Assembly: GCA_015056475.1 (NCBI GenBank)
Contig: SVGF01000005.1
Span: 1 to 42,823, forward strand
Origin: Clostridiales bacterium
GTDB lineage: Bacteria > Bacillota > Clostridia > HGM11327
Length of the DNA: 42,823 nt
Reading direction: 5' to 3'
Each line of letters starts with the position of its first letter. Positions within the stretch are counted from its first letter, which is position 1. The notes under the pieces were generated by a model. The model saw only the letters and a list, made by a program, of their open reading frames with translations. It was not told the DNA's origin and searched no databases. Positions 1-7,431 of the stretch are shown piece after piece. A program made the translations under genes and the position numbers.

Positions 1-39
1 AGCCGATTTGTTCTCTCTTTCTGCTTGTGTTAAGGGTTT

Positions 40-98
40 GGGCTTAGCCCTTTTGCATTTGTCCAGACAAATGCGATGCTTGCACTTTTGTCAAAGTG
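40..98. repeat. Cluster of three short hairpins at left edge
   Basis: Three consecutive inverted repeats can be read: GGGC-TTA-GCCC (40-50), GCATTTGTC-CA-GACAAATGC (55-74) and CACTTT-TGTC-AAAGTG (83-98). No convincing gene overlaps them; the plus ORF 8-313 runs into the transporter gene and has no family resemblance. They lie downstream of the minus-strand transporter stop but have no T-run, so they do not look like a simple terminator. Similar hairpin clusters occur at 30181-30256 and 42682-42823. The rest of 1-187 shows nothing recognisable. Confidence 0.55.
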
Positions 99-187
99 TA
101 AATTTTCCGCTAAGGATACCACCCTATATAGCAAGGAGGATCCAGAAGAGCCTATCCACTTTACAAAATTTCACCAAATATAATTTA

Positions 188-1492
188 TCACAATTTACGC
201 ATCTTCATTTTTCGCGCAAGCAGGGTCAGCACCAACATAATAATGTACAGACAACCAATAGTGATAAATATTGCAGGCCAACCAAACGTATCTTTTACAT
301 AACCAAAAATTGATGCTTGAATCGCAGCTCCCATATAAACAGCCCAATCCAAAATTCCCACTACAGTAGAAGAAAACGCTCGCCCACCCATATCACCGGC
401 AACCGCCCAAATAACACCTGTTACCATGCCTGACACACCAACAACAAACAGCATTAACGAAGCAAGCATCTGTGTCTTAATAAATGCTAGACCGATCATG
501 CCTGCGAATGTCACAATAGACGCCAATGCCAACATGGGTTCTCTCTTTCCCTTAAACACTTTGTCTGTAATAAGAGGAAAAACAAACATAGCACACGCCT
601 GACCAACAGGTAACAATATAGAAGAAAAAATACCCTCTTTAATTGATAACCCCATGGATTCAGTAAAATATGTAGGGATCCAGGTCAAAAGACCATAGCG
701 ACCAACACCGGCAATAGCGGATATTAAACAAAACACTATTACCTTTGGCTCAGAAAAAAGCATCTTGTACGGATAAAAAAATCCTTTTTTCTCTACTTCA
801 ATAGCAAGCTCAGCATCACGAGTATCCGTGGTTTTATCTTCCTCCTCAAAAGGCTTAAGACCAATATCCTCAGGTTTTGTCTTAAATAAAAATGCAAAAC
901 CTATAAGCATCAAAACCATAGGAACCATAGGATAGCGGAAGGCTGCACGCCACCCCCATTCGGGATTTATATTCATACAAAGTAGTATTGTCATATAAGT
1001 CACAACCTGCGCTACACCGGAAAAAGCAGTCGCTAAACCCGAAGCAAAGCCACGATGCTTCTTTGGCCACCACTTATTTAACACACCAACACCATTGGAC
1101 CAAACCATGGACTGACAATAACCATTAAGCCCCCACAAAACTGCGATTACAGGAATAGAATGCTGGAATGAAATAATAATATTCAATATAGCAGATGCAG
1201 CAACGCCAAACATCATAAATCTTTTATATCCAAAGTATGCACCCAAGCGTCCGTTGATCAACTGACCAAAAGCATAACACCAAAACAACGCCGAAGACAC
1301 AACACCCATTGCGGCAGTGGTGGACCCTAAGCCCTCCGCCATTTGTGTAAGAACTAAATTAATGTTCTGACGACCATTGTAAAAGAACATATAAGTAAGG
1401 CCAAAACTGAGAAGCATCTTCCATGCAAAGTTTTTGAACTTTACATACTCAGCTTGTGTATAACCATAAGTATACTCGTTTTTTGAAACCAC
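188..1492 (-). CDS. OPA-family MFS transporter (organophosphate:phosphate antiporter-like)
   Basis: This 434-residue protein is predicted to be a 12-helix inner-membrane transporter of the major facilitator superfamily. Its arrangement (FFYNGRQNINL in helix 1, GRLGAYFGYKR after helix 2, a charged central loop near residues 205-235, WIPTYF in the second half) resembles the OPA branch (GlpT, UhpT, UhpC), which exchanges phosphate esters such as glycerol-3-phosphate or hexose phosphates for phosphate. The start is GTG, chosen because AGGAGG lies 8-9 bases upstream. It is the second gene after the nucleotidyltransferase, separated by 77 bp that hold a stem-loop, so the two are probably cotranscribed. 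The partner enzyme suggests a phosphorylated alcohol or phosphonate as substrate; that is inference. A plain sugar-phosphate carrier is equally possible. Confidence 0.85.
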   Translation of the reverse strand: MVSKNEYTYGYTQAEYVKFKNFAWKMLLSFGLTYMFFYNGRQNINLVLTQMAEGLGSTTAAMGVVSSALFWCYAFGQLINGRLGAYFGYKRFMMFGVAASAILNIIISFQHSIPVIAVLWGLNGYCQSMVWSNGVGVLNKWWPKKHRGFASGLATAFSGVAQVVTYMTILLCMNINPEWGWRAAFRYPMVPMVLMLIGFAFLFKTKPEDIGLKPFEEEDKTTDTRDAELAIEVEKKGFFYPYKMLFSEPKVIVFCLISAIAGVGRYGLLTWIPTYFTESMGLSIKEGIFSSILLPVGQACAMFVFPLITDKVFKGKREPMLALASIVTFAGMIGLAFIKTQMLASLMLFVVGVSGMVTGVIWAVAGDMGGRAFSSTVVGILDWAVYMGAAIQASIFGYVKDTFGWPAIFITIGCLYIIMLVLTLLARKMKMRKL

Positions 1493-1512
1493 GATATATC
1501 TCCTCCTTTTAG

Positions 1513-1547
1513 AACAAGCAGCCAGTTTATTTTTCTGACTGCTTGTT
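1513..1547 (-). other. Intercistronic stem-loop upstream of the transporter RBS
   Basis: The arms AACAAGCAG-C-CAG and CTG-A-CTGCTTGTT pair around a 9-base loop. On the transcribed minus strand the hairpin is not followed by a T-run but by the AGGAGG ribosome-binding site eight bases on. It is therefore more likely to affect mRNA stability or translation of the transporter than to terminate transcription. Confidence 0.5.
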
Positions 1548-1569
1548 TCTTTTATACCAATCCATATTC

Positions 1570-2313
1570 TTATTCACCAAAAATTGCCTTATCCTCCTCG
1601 TCAAAAGGAACAATTTCGTTGGACACACGAACATAATCATCCATATTATCTATTTCGTCTACATAATAATCTTCATAGGCGAATGCACGTACGTTCAGCG
1701 CAGGGAATATCTCATTCAATGCATTTTCAGCATAGCACTTGACCTCACCCTTATGGATATATTCAACAACCTTGCCAATCCAGGCAGAAGCTGTAGCTTT
1801 CTCCATCTTATAAAAAGGTTGGAAAGCAAAACAATCTTCATCAAATATCTTAACAGAAACCTCTAAAACTTTTCCATCTTTTACCCTGCCCTTAAAATCC
1901 TTTTCGGGGAGAGCTTTTGTAAAGTTTACAGTTGCAGTGTTTTTATCTTCGCAATTAAGCACGTCTCGTACCAATCTGCGGTTAAACACCAAATCACCGT
2001 GCAAGAAGATCAGATCGTCATCCATATGCTCACGAGCAAGATACATAGAATATATATAATTCGTTCTATCATATATGTCATTACGAACAAAAGTAAAATT
2101 CAGGCCACAGAACTGTGCCGCTTCACTTTTCAGTTGTTCTTCAAAAGGACCTGTTGTCACAAGAAAATCCTTTACTCCCTCTGCACTGAGCAGACGAATC
2201 TGACGATGAAATATTGTTTCACCATTCTTAAGGAGCGTCATAGACTTATGATGAGTCTTTGTTTCGTCACCCATGCGGTGACCAAGACCGGAATTAAAAA
2301 TTACAGCTTTCAT
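1570..2313 (-). CDS. LicC/PntC-like NTP transferase (probable cytidylyltransferase)
   Basis: This 247-residue protein carries an N-terminal nucleotidyltransferase signature (KAVIFNSGLGHRMG, with K23/K27-type basic residues following), NDIYDRTNYIYSMYLARE, an HGD metal/nucleotide motif near residue 110, LPEKDFKG, and a C-terminal AENALNE...EIDNMDD block. This pattern matches small GT-A fold enzymes that activate phosphocholine or 2-aminoethylphosphonate with CTP (LicC, PntC types). The substrate cannot be fixed by reading. The ORF track starts eight codons earlier; I prefer the internal ATG because GAAAGG sits about ten bases before it. It lies first in a minus-strand operon with the OPA transporter, behind a strong promoter at 2426-2454, and faces the XRE-IspD fusion. 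Alternative: another sugar- or polyol-phosphate nucleotidyltransferase. Confidence 0.75.
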   Translation of the reverse strand: MKAVIFNSGLGHRMGDETKTHHKSMTLLKNGETIFHRQIRLLSAEGVKDFLVTTGPFEEQLKSEAAQFCGLNFTFVRNDIYDRTNYIYSMYLAREHMDDDLIFLHGDLVFNRRLVRDVLNCEDKNTATVNFTKALPEKDFKGRVKDGKVLEVSVKIFDEDCFAFQPFYKMEKATASAWIGKVVEYIHKGEVKCYAENALNEIFPALNVRAFAYEDYYVDEIDNMDDYVRVSNEIVPFDEEDKAIFGE

Positions 2314-2425
2314 TTTACATATACCTTTCTTTCTCATTAATTTGTTCTATTCATATGATTTAGTGCCTCTACCATATTTGCCGGTATATTCTAAATCACA
2401 TTCATTTCATAATTATGATATTGTA

Positions 2426-2454
2426 ATTATATCACATATTACCCACAAAGTCAA
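2426..2454 (-). promoter_or_regulatory. Sigma-A promoter of the nucleotidyltransferase-transporter operon
   Basis: On the minus strand TTGACT is followed after exactly 17 bases by TATAAT, about 113 bases before the start codon. The 2338-2661 gap between the divergent genes holds this promoter, the opposing one at 2485-2513, and the operator-like repeats between them. Confidence 0.75.
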
Positions 2455-2480
2455 TAATTATATGATTATTTTCAATAATT
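2451..2480. promoter_or_regulatory. Candidate operator between divergent promoters
   Basis: TCAATAATT occurs twice in direct orientation (2451-2459 and 2472-2480), 21 bp apart, which is two helical turns. The first copy also forms an inverted repeat AATAAT-TATATG-ATTATT (2453-2470). The elements sit between the two -35 boxes and touch the minus-strand one. The obvious candidate binder is the XRE-type protein encoded at 2662. Confidence 0.4.
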
Positions 2481-2484
2481 GTTC

Positions 2485-2513
2485 TTGACAATCACATTAT
2501 TATGATTTATAAT
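2485..2513 (+). promoter_or_regulatory. Consensus sigma-A promoter for the XRE-IspD fusion gene
   Basis: TTGACA (2485-2490), a 17-base spacer and TATAAT (2508-2513) form a perfect sigma-A promoter. It would give a 5' leader of about 140 bases before the ATG at 2662. Confidence 0.8.
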
Positions 2514-2661
2514 ATATATGTATATGTTTCGCCTTTATGCTCACACTTTTTACATTACAACATAATGTAAAATTTCAGTTATAAACCACATATACAGATA
2601 ACTTAACTAAGAACAAATTTACGTTAATAATTCTAATTAATACGTATAGGAGGTCATCATT

Positions 2662-3726
2662 ATGTCAATCGGCACAAATATCAAGAAAAGAAGATACGAA
2701 CTCAGAATGTCGCAAAAAGAACTCGCCAATGCTTTAGGATATAAAACCCACTCAACCATTGCCAAAATAGAAGCCGGCGAGAACGACGTATCTCACAAAA
2801 AGCTTGAACGCTTTGCAGAGGTATTAGACACCACTCCCGAAGCCCTTATTTCAGGAAACTTTACAGACTTTTCTTCCAAATCGGATTTCAAAACAAAAGA
2901 GCCCGACACTTCAATAATTATTCCGGATCCACAAACTGATGAAGGACCAATAACAAAAACCGCCGCTATTATTCTGGCTGGCGGTAAATCCGGAAGAAAC
3001 AACCAAAACATACCCAGCCAATTTATCAATATTAACGAAAAACCAATGCTTGTTTATAGCACCGAAGCCTATCAAGCACACCCTTCAGTTGATGACATTT
3101 ATATTGTATGCCTCAAGGGCTGGGAAAATATTGTTAAGGCATATATCAAGCGATATAATCTCACAAAAGTCAGAGCTCTTATTGCAGGAGGTGCCAGCGG
3201 AATCGAATCCCTAAAAAACGCAATCAATTATATCAAACCTCGGTATACCCCTGAAGACATGATCATTATTCAAGAATCCACCCGTCCAATGGTCAATACT
3301 GAAACTATTTCTAAGCTCCTGCAAGCAAGTTCTGAAGTCGGAAGTGCTACTATATCTCACACAATGAACGAATATGTACAATTTTATGTAAATAATCATT
3401 CCGAGGTTAATACATATAAAAACAAAGTCAATTATGATGATGACTTAAATTCTAACATTAATGCACTCCCTCACAATAAATCATCTAACGTAACATACGT
3501 TAATCGTAATTCCATTGTTGCTTTGCAATCACCCGAGGCCCACCGTCTTTCACTTATACTCGAAGTGTTTGAAACTGCAAAAAAGCAACAACACCAACTC
3601 TCTGAATCTTGTTTTACAATGCTTATGTACAATTTAGGGTACAATATTAATTTTATCGAGGGTGGAATGAATAATATTAAGATTGTCCGTAAAGAAGATC
3701 TAATGATGTTTAGTGCATTAGTATAA
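2662..3726 (+). CDS. XRE-type HTH fused to a degenerate IspD/TarI-like cytidylyltransferase domain
   Basis: Residues 1-65 form an XRE/HTH_3 DNA-binding domain (IKKRRYELRMSQKELANALG...TIAKIEAGEN). After a linker, from about residue 98 the protein resembles the IspD/TarI cytidylyltransferase family: AAIILAGGKSGR is the CTP-binding loop and LQSPEAHRLSLILEVFETA matches the usual QTPQAF..L region. Key positions look altered: the PKQ lysine of the family is replaced (IPSQF), the HDAARP motif reads QESTRP, and PQ-F is PEAH. A low-complexity insert lies around residues 235-285. The protein is thus more likely a regulator that binds a nucleotide or alcohol phosphate than an active enzyme; this is inference. 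It is divergent from the LicC/PntC-like gene, which suggests it controls that operon. AGGAGG precedes the ATG. Confidence 0.75.
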   Translation: MSIGTNIKKRRYELRMSQKELANALGYKTHSTIAKIEAGENDVSHKKLERFAEVLDTTPEALISGNFTDFSSKSDFKTKEPDTSIIIPDPQTDEGPITKTAAIILAGGKSGRNNQNIPSQFININEKPMLVYSTEAYQAHPSVDDIYIVCLKGWENIVKAYIKRYNLTKVRALIAGGASGIESLKNAINYIKPRYTPEDMIIIQESTRPMVNTETISKLLQASSEVGSATISHTMNEYVQFYVNNHSEVNTYKNKVNYDDDLNSNINALPHNKSSNVTYVNRNSIVALQSPEAHRLSLILEVFETAKKQQHQLSESCFTMLMYNLGYNINFIEGGMNNIKIVRKEDLMMFSALV

Positions 3727-3754
3727 AAGCGATGACTTAAATACACATCTTACT

Positions 3755-3791
3755 AAAAAACAACCGGGGAACGAATTCTCATTCCCCGGTT
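3755..3791 (-). terminator. Rho-independent terminator of the pot operon
   Basis: The arms AACCGGGGAA (3762-3771) and TTCCCCGGTT (3782-3791) form a perfect 10-bp stem. On the minus strand they are followed by G and a run of six T. It lies ten bases after the potD stop and also separates it from the convergent XRE-IspD gene. Confidence 0.9.
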
Positions 3792-3800
3792 ATCTTCAAT

Positions 3801-4859
3801 TCACTGTACCTTAAGCCATCTTACCTGGTACTTCTCAAGGTCCTTGCCCAAATAATGGAATGCTGTGCATCTTGCAAGAATTTCATCGGTTGCCCAGAAG
3901 TCTTCATCACCGCGAAGTGACTCGTCTACGAGCTGGTAACCTGCTTCGTTTGCTGTTGCATAGCCGATGTACTCAGAAATGAGCTTTGCATTTTCTGCGC
4001 GGCATACAAAGTCAATGAACTTTTCTGCAAGCTCCTTATTCTGCGCCGTCTTGGGAATTACCAAGCCGTCATAGAACATGTTGCTGCCCTCCTCGGGAAC
4101 AACGTAATCAAGAGTTCTGCCATTCTGCTGAGCAAGCATCTTTGCGGCAACAGCCTCACCCGACCAAGTTACTGCAATGTCAGCCGTACCCTTTGAGAGC
4201 ATGTTCTTGATATCGTCACCCTCATATGAAAGCACGAGCTCTCTGTCAAGCTGATCAAGAAGGAGCGCCGTTGCTTCGTCGAGCTCAGCTTCGGATCTTG
4301 TGTTGATGCTGTAACCAAGCTTAAGGAGCGGAACAGCCAAGCCGTCACGGATACTGTTGAGCATTACTATTCTGCCCTTGTACTTTTCGTTCCAAAGAAC
4401 GTCCCAGCTCTTTGCATCCTCGGGATCAACAACGTCGGGATTGTAAAGTATACCAAGTGTTCCCCACATATAGGGCACCATGTACTTTTTATCAATACCA
4501 TTACTCATATTAAGCACGGACTGGCTGATGTTTGAATAGTTGGGAACGTTATCAAAATTGATCTCGTGGAGCATATCCTCCATTATGAGTCTTTCGATCA
4601 TGTACTCAGAAGGAATAAGAACGTCGTAACTGCTTGCGGCATTCTTTACCTTAATATACATGTCTTCATTGGTGTCGAAATTCTCTTCAACAACCTTTAC
4701 GTTATACTCTTCTTCAAAAGCTGTGATAACGTCGGGGTCCATATAGTCACCCCAATTGAAAAGATAAAGCTTTTCTTTCTGCTCACAGCCGGAATTAATT
4801 GCCACCATGCCACAACAAAGGGCAATGGTAAGGAAAATAGAAACAAATCTTTTAAACAT
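3801..4859 (-). CDS. potD: PotD-like polyamine/opine-type ABC transporter binding lipoprotein
   Basis: This 352-residue protein is the extracellular solute-binding subunit of the ABC transporter encoded upstream. It starts with a basic and hydrophobic signal (MFKRFVSIFLTIALCC) and a lipobox-like INSGC at residue 25, slightly atypical because the usual leucine at -3 is absent. The mature part opens with LYLFNWGDYMDPDVITAFEEEYNVKVV, typical of PotD/PotF proteins. The ORF track begins 21 codons upstream; I chose the internal ATG because AAAGGGG is about ten bases before it and it gives a proper signal peptide. It is the last gene of the operon, after three TIM-barrel genes and a stem-loop. The family takes spermidine or putrescine but also opines and other amines, so the ligand is open. 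Confidence 0.92.
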   Translation of the reverse strand: MFKRFVSIFLTIALCCGMVAINSGCEQKEKLYLFNWGDYMDPDVITAFEEEYNVKVVEENFDTNEDMYIKVKNAASSYDVLIPSEYMIERLIMEDMLHEINFDNVPNYSNISQSVLNMSNGIDKKYMVPYMWGTLGILYNPDVVDPEDAKSWDVLWNEKYKGRIVMLNSIRDGLAVPLLKLGYSINTRSEAELDEATALLLDQLDRELVLSYEGDDIKNMLSKGTADIAVTWSGEAVAAKMLAQQNGRTLDYVVPEEGSNMFYDGLVIPKTAQNKELAEKFIDFVCRAENAKLISEYIGYATANEAGYQLVDESLRGDEDFWATDEILARCTAFHYLGKDLEKYQVRWLKVQ

Positions 4860-4894
4860 AAGGTGTTTACCCCTTTCAAAAAAAACATATTTTT

Positions 4895-4926
4895 GCGAGT
4901 GCCCGTCAAGCAAGACAGACACTCGC
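4895..4926 (-). other. Stem-loop between the third hydrolase gene and potD
   Basis: GCGAGTG and CACTCGC pair, with an inner GTC/GAC pair, in the 79-base gap before potD. The transcribed strand carries A residues rather than T after it, so it is not a terminator. Such intercistronic stems commonly stabilise mRNA segments, which would fit a need for more binding protein than other subunits; that is inference. Confidence 0.5.
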
Positions 4927-4938
4927 TTGTGTGTTAAA

Positions 4939-6183
4939 TTACTTCTTTTCTATGCGCAGGATCTCCATCTGACCCGGTGCGAGCCAAATTTCTTCGCGGA
5001 TGCAATAAGCATCGTTCTTATTAGAGTAACCATTGGTAGTGCAACCGTTGAGCTGTGCGCCGTTGTAGTAAACATAATGAACGTTCTTTACGGTTTCGTC
5101 AAACTCAAGAGTGATGTTACCCGCGTCCTTACGGTTATTGTTAACAACCGCAACGTATTCATAACCGTCATCGCCGTCAAACACGCTGACAATACCGGGA
5201 ATGGGATCGTAGTCGTAGCATCCAAAGAAATCCGTGTTGCAATAAGCTCTCTTGATGCCTGCATATCCCGCATCAGGGAATGCAGGGAATCCGCCGTAAC
5301 GCTTTGTGATAAAGAACGACTCTTTAATGTGAAGCTTCATCAAAAGCTTTGCGTGATGGATGGTAAATCTCGTCTGTGCACGCTTCATGCCACGGTAATA
5401 CTTGCCGTTTGGCTGACCGTATTCGTCGATAGGTGAGCCGCGATAGTCCATGGCCATGAGCTTATCGTAAAGTCTGAACCAGAAAATACCCGTGCAACCA
5501 AGCGCTGCAGCCGTATTTATCTGCCAGATGTAGTCCACCTCCTCAGGTGCCTGGAATCTGAAGTGTGCGGATGAAAGCAACGTTGCCCAGCAGTCAAGTC
5601 CGTACTTTCTGCAAACGGACGTAGTTGTGTGCATATGCTGGAAGTATTCCTCAATGCCTCTCTCCTCGGGCTCCATCTGTGAATAAGTTCCAACGCCGTG
5701 AACGTGCACGCCTGCACCAGCGATCTTGTCGCCAAGACCGGGGACCTTTCTCGTGTCGCCGGGTTCAAGGAAGGGATTCAGCTCCGGAGCCTCCTCCATC
5801 ATCACCTTGAGCACACCTACAAATGCATCAACTCTGTCGGGTCCGGGTTCTTCACCGGGATAGAAGCCCAAAACTGCGGGATGCTTGCCGTACTTTTCGT
5901 ATCTTGCCTTAAATGCCTTGCGGTATGCTTCCTCACCGTGTCTGTGGTAGTAGCCGTCCTCAACCTCAGGGAATCTCAATATGATCTTCATATTGTTTTT
6001 CTGAAGCTCATCCATAAACTTTGGTAACTCCGCTTCAAGCTCTGCTTCGCTGTTTGCATAAGGCATCATAACAACGTTCATTCCGAGATCCTTCCAACGC
6101 GCTATCTCGGTTCTGCCGTGTTCTTTCAAGTTTCCGTAATTCCAAAAGCTTAAAACAAAGCTTTCTTCTCTATTATAAGCCAT
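4939..6183 (-). CDS. TIM-barrel glycoside-hydrolase-like protein, paralogue 1
   Basis: This 414-residue protein has no signal peptide or membrane segment and should be cytoplasmic. The first two thirds look like a (beta/alpha)8 barrel of the glycoside-hydrolase clan A kind: WKDLGMNVVMMPYA near residue 35, HPAVLGFYPGEEPG at 101-114 in the place where family members carry a catalytic acidic pair, YSQMEPEERG, a conserved IWQINTAA segment and GCTGIFWFRLYDK. The last ~80 residues (VAVVNNNRKDAG...IWLAPGQMEILRI) look like a beta-sandwich. I do not recognise a named family; the hydrolase call rests on fold-like motifs. It is the most diverged of three tandem copies, roughly 60 percent identical by eye to the others. 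AGGAG precedes the ATG, 12 bp after paralogue 2. Confidence 0.6.
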   Translation of the reverse strand: MAYNREESFVLSFWNYGNLKEHGRTEIARWKDLGMNVVMMPYANSEAELEAELPKFMDELQKNNMKIILRFPEVEDGYYHRHGEEAYRKAFKARYEKYGKHPAVLGFYPGEEPGPDRVDAFVGVLKVMMEEAPELNPFLEPGDTRKVPGLGDKIAGAGVHVHGVGTYSQMEPEERGIEEYFQHMHTTTSVCRKYGLDCWATLLSSAHFRFQAPEEVDYIWQINTAAALGCTGIFWFRLYDKLMAMDYRGSPIDEYGQPNGKYYRGMKRAQTRFTIHHAKLLMKLHIKESFFITKRYGGFPAFPDAGYAGIKRAYCNTDFFGCYDYDPIPGIVSVFDGDDGYEYVAVVNNNRKDAGNITLEFDETVKNVHYVYYNGAQLNGCTTNGYSNKNDAYCIREEIWLAPGQMEILRIEKK

Positions 6184-6195
6184 ATTTATCTCCTG

Positions 6196-7416
6196 TTACT
6201 TAATACGGTAGATCTCCATCTGTGCGGGAGCAAGCCAGATCTCACTCTGGAGGTTTTCTGAGCCATCGATCTTGTCGAGGCGGATCTTACCTGCGCTATC
6301 ACCGTTGTAGTAGATATGCTCTACTGATTTAACTGCCTTATCAAACTCAAGAGTAATGGAGCCTGCATCCGTACGGCTGTTGTTCATTACTGCAACGTAA
6401 TCAAAACCATCCTCACCCTTAAAGAAGCTTACAATGCCTGGAATAGGATCCTTGTCGTAGTAACCAAAGAAAGTATCACAGCTGTATGCTCTCTTAACAA
6501 GACCGTGACCTGCCTCGGGGTATGCAGGGTAACCGCCGTAACGCTTTGTGATGAAATACGTTGTGTCGTGGTGGAGCTTCATGATGAGCTTACCATGATG
6601 GATGTTAAATCTTGTCTGAGCGCGCTTCATGCCGCGGTAATATTCGCCGTTGGGCTCGCCGTATTCATCGATTGGTGATCCACGATAATCGTCTGCAGTG
6701 AGCTTATCGTAAAGCCTGAACCAATAGATACCTGTGCATCCGCAGATAGCAGCTGTGTTGATCTGCCAGATATAGTCAACTTCCTTGGGAGCCTGGAAAC
6801 GGTAATGTGCGGATGAAAGGAGCGTGGGCATACAGTCCATGCCGTACTTTTTACAAGCCTTCATCTGTGCGCACATGAGCTTGAAGTAATCTTCAGTGCC
6901 TCTCTCCTCCGGCTCCATCTGTGAATAGTTGCCGAAGCCGCTTACCGGCACGCCTGTTGAAGCAACCTGCTCCATATGAGAATCATTTGCACCAAGGTCA
7001 ACAAAAGGAACCTTGTCGGGTGCTTCTTCAAGCATAATTCTCAATACCGAAGCAAAATTGTTGATGACGGAGCTACCGGGTTCTTCGCCGGGGTAGAATC
7101 CCAAAACTGCGGGATGCTTGCCGTATTTTTCATAAATTTCGCGGAACTTTGCGCGGAATACCTCCTCGCCGTTTCTTGCATAATAGCCTGCGTCAACCTC
7201 CTCAAAGAATAACACAGTCTTCAATCCGTATTTTTGCAAAAGATCAAGGAACTGAGGGAGATTCTCCTCAACCTGCTTTGTTGAGCAAAACAAAGGAGCC
7301 ATAGCTACGTTCAAGCCGAGGTCCTTCCACATTTTTACATCGTTTTCCGTGCAAGCGCTGTAGCTGTTGTAATTCCAGAAGCCAAGCACAAAACTATCAT
7401 TTCTCTGATATGCCAT
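6196..7416 (-). CDS. TIM-barrel glycoside-hydrolase-like protein, paralogue 2
   Basis: This 406-residue cytoplasmic protein shares every motif of its two neighbours: GEEP at residues 110-113, YSQMEPEERG, LSSAHYRFQAPKEVDYIW, GCTGIYWFRLYDK, DYRGSPIDEYG and the C-terminal IWLAPAQMEI. From about residue 150 to 375 it is almost identical to paralogue 3, whereas the first 150 residues and the last 30 differ clearly. It follows paralogue 3 by 15 bp and has AGAGGTAA before its ATG. The position between potC and potD implies that it acts on the compound imported by the transporter. Function is otherwise unknown; a non-catalytic sugar-binding role cannot be excluded. Confidence 0.6.
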   Translation of the reverse strand: MAYQRNDSFVLGFWNYNSYSACTENDVKMWKDLGLNVAMAPLFCSTKQVEENLPQFLDLLQKYGLKTVLFFEEVDAGYYARNGEEVFRAKFREIYEKYGKHPAVLGFYPGEEPGSSVINNFASVLRIMLEEAPDKVPFVDLGANDSHMEQVASTGVPVSGFGNYSQMEPEERGTEDYFKLMCAQMKACKKYGMDCMPTLLSSAHYRFQAPKEVDYIWQINTAAICGCTGIYWFRLYDKLTADDYRGSPIDEYGEPNGEYYRGMKRAQTRFNIHHGKLIMKLHHDTTYFITKRYGGYPAYPEAGHGLVKRAYSCDTFFGYYDKDPIPGIVSFFKGEDGFDYVAVMNNSRTDAGSITLEFDKAVKSVEHIYYNGDSAGKIRLDKIDGSENLQSEIWLAPAQMEIYRIK

Positions 7417-7431
7417 AGCTAATTACCTCTC

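Noticed and set aside
8-313. 101-codon plus-strand ORF at the left edge
   Set aside because: It overlaps the transporter gene end and the hairpin cluster and has no domain pattern.
4807-5436. 209-codon plus-strand ORF
   Set aside because: It lies antisense to potD and the first TIM-barrel gene, both well supported, and its translation has no recognisable domain or ribosome site.
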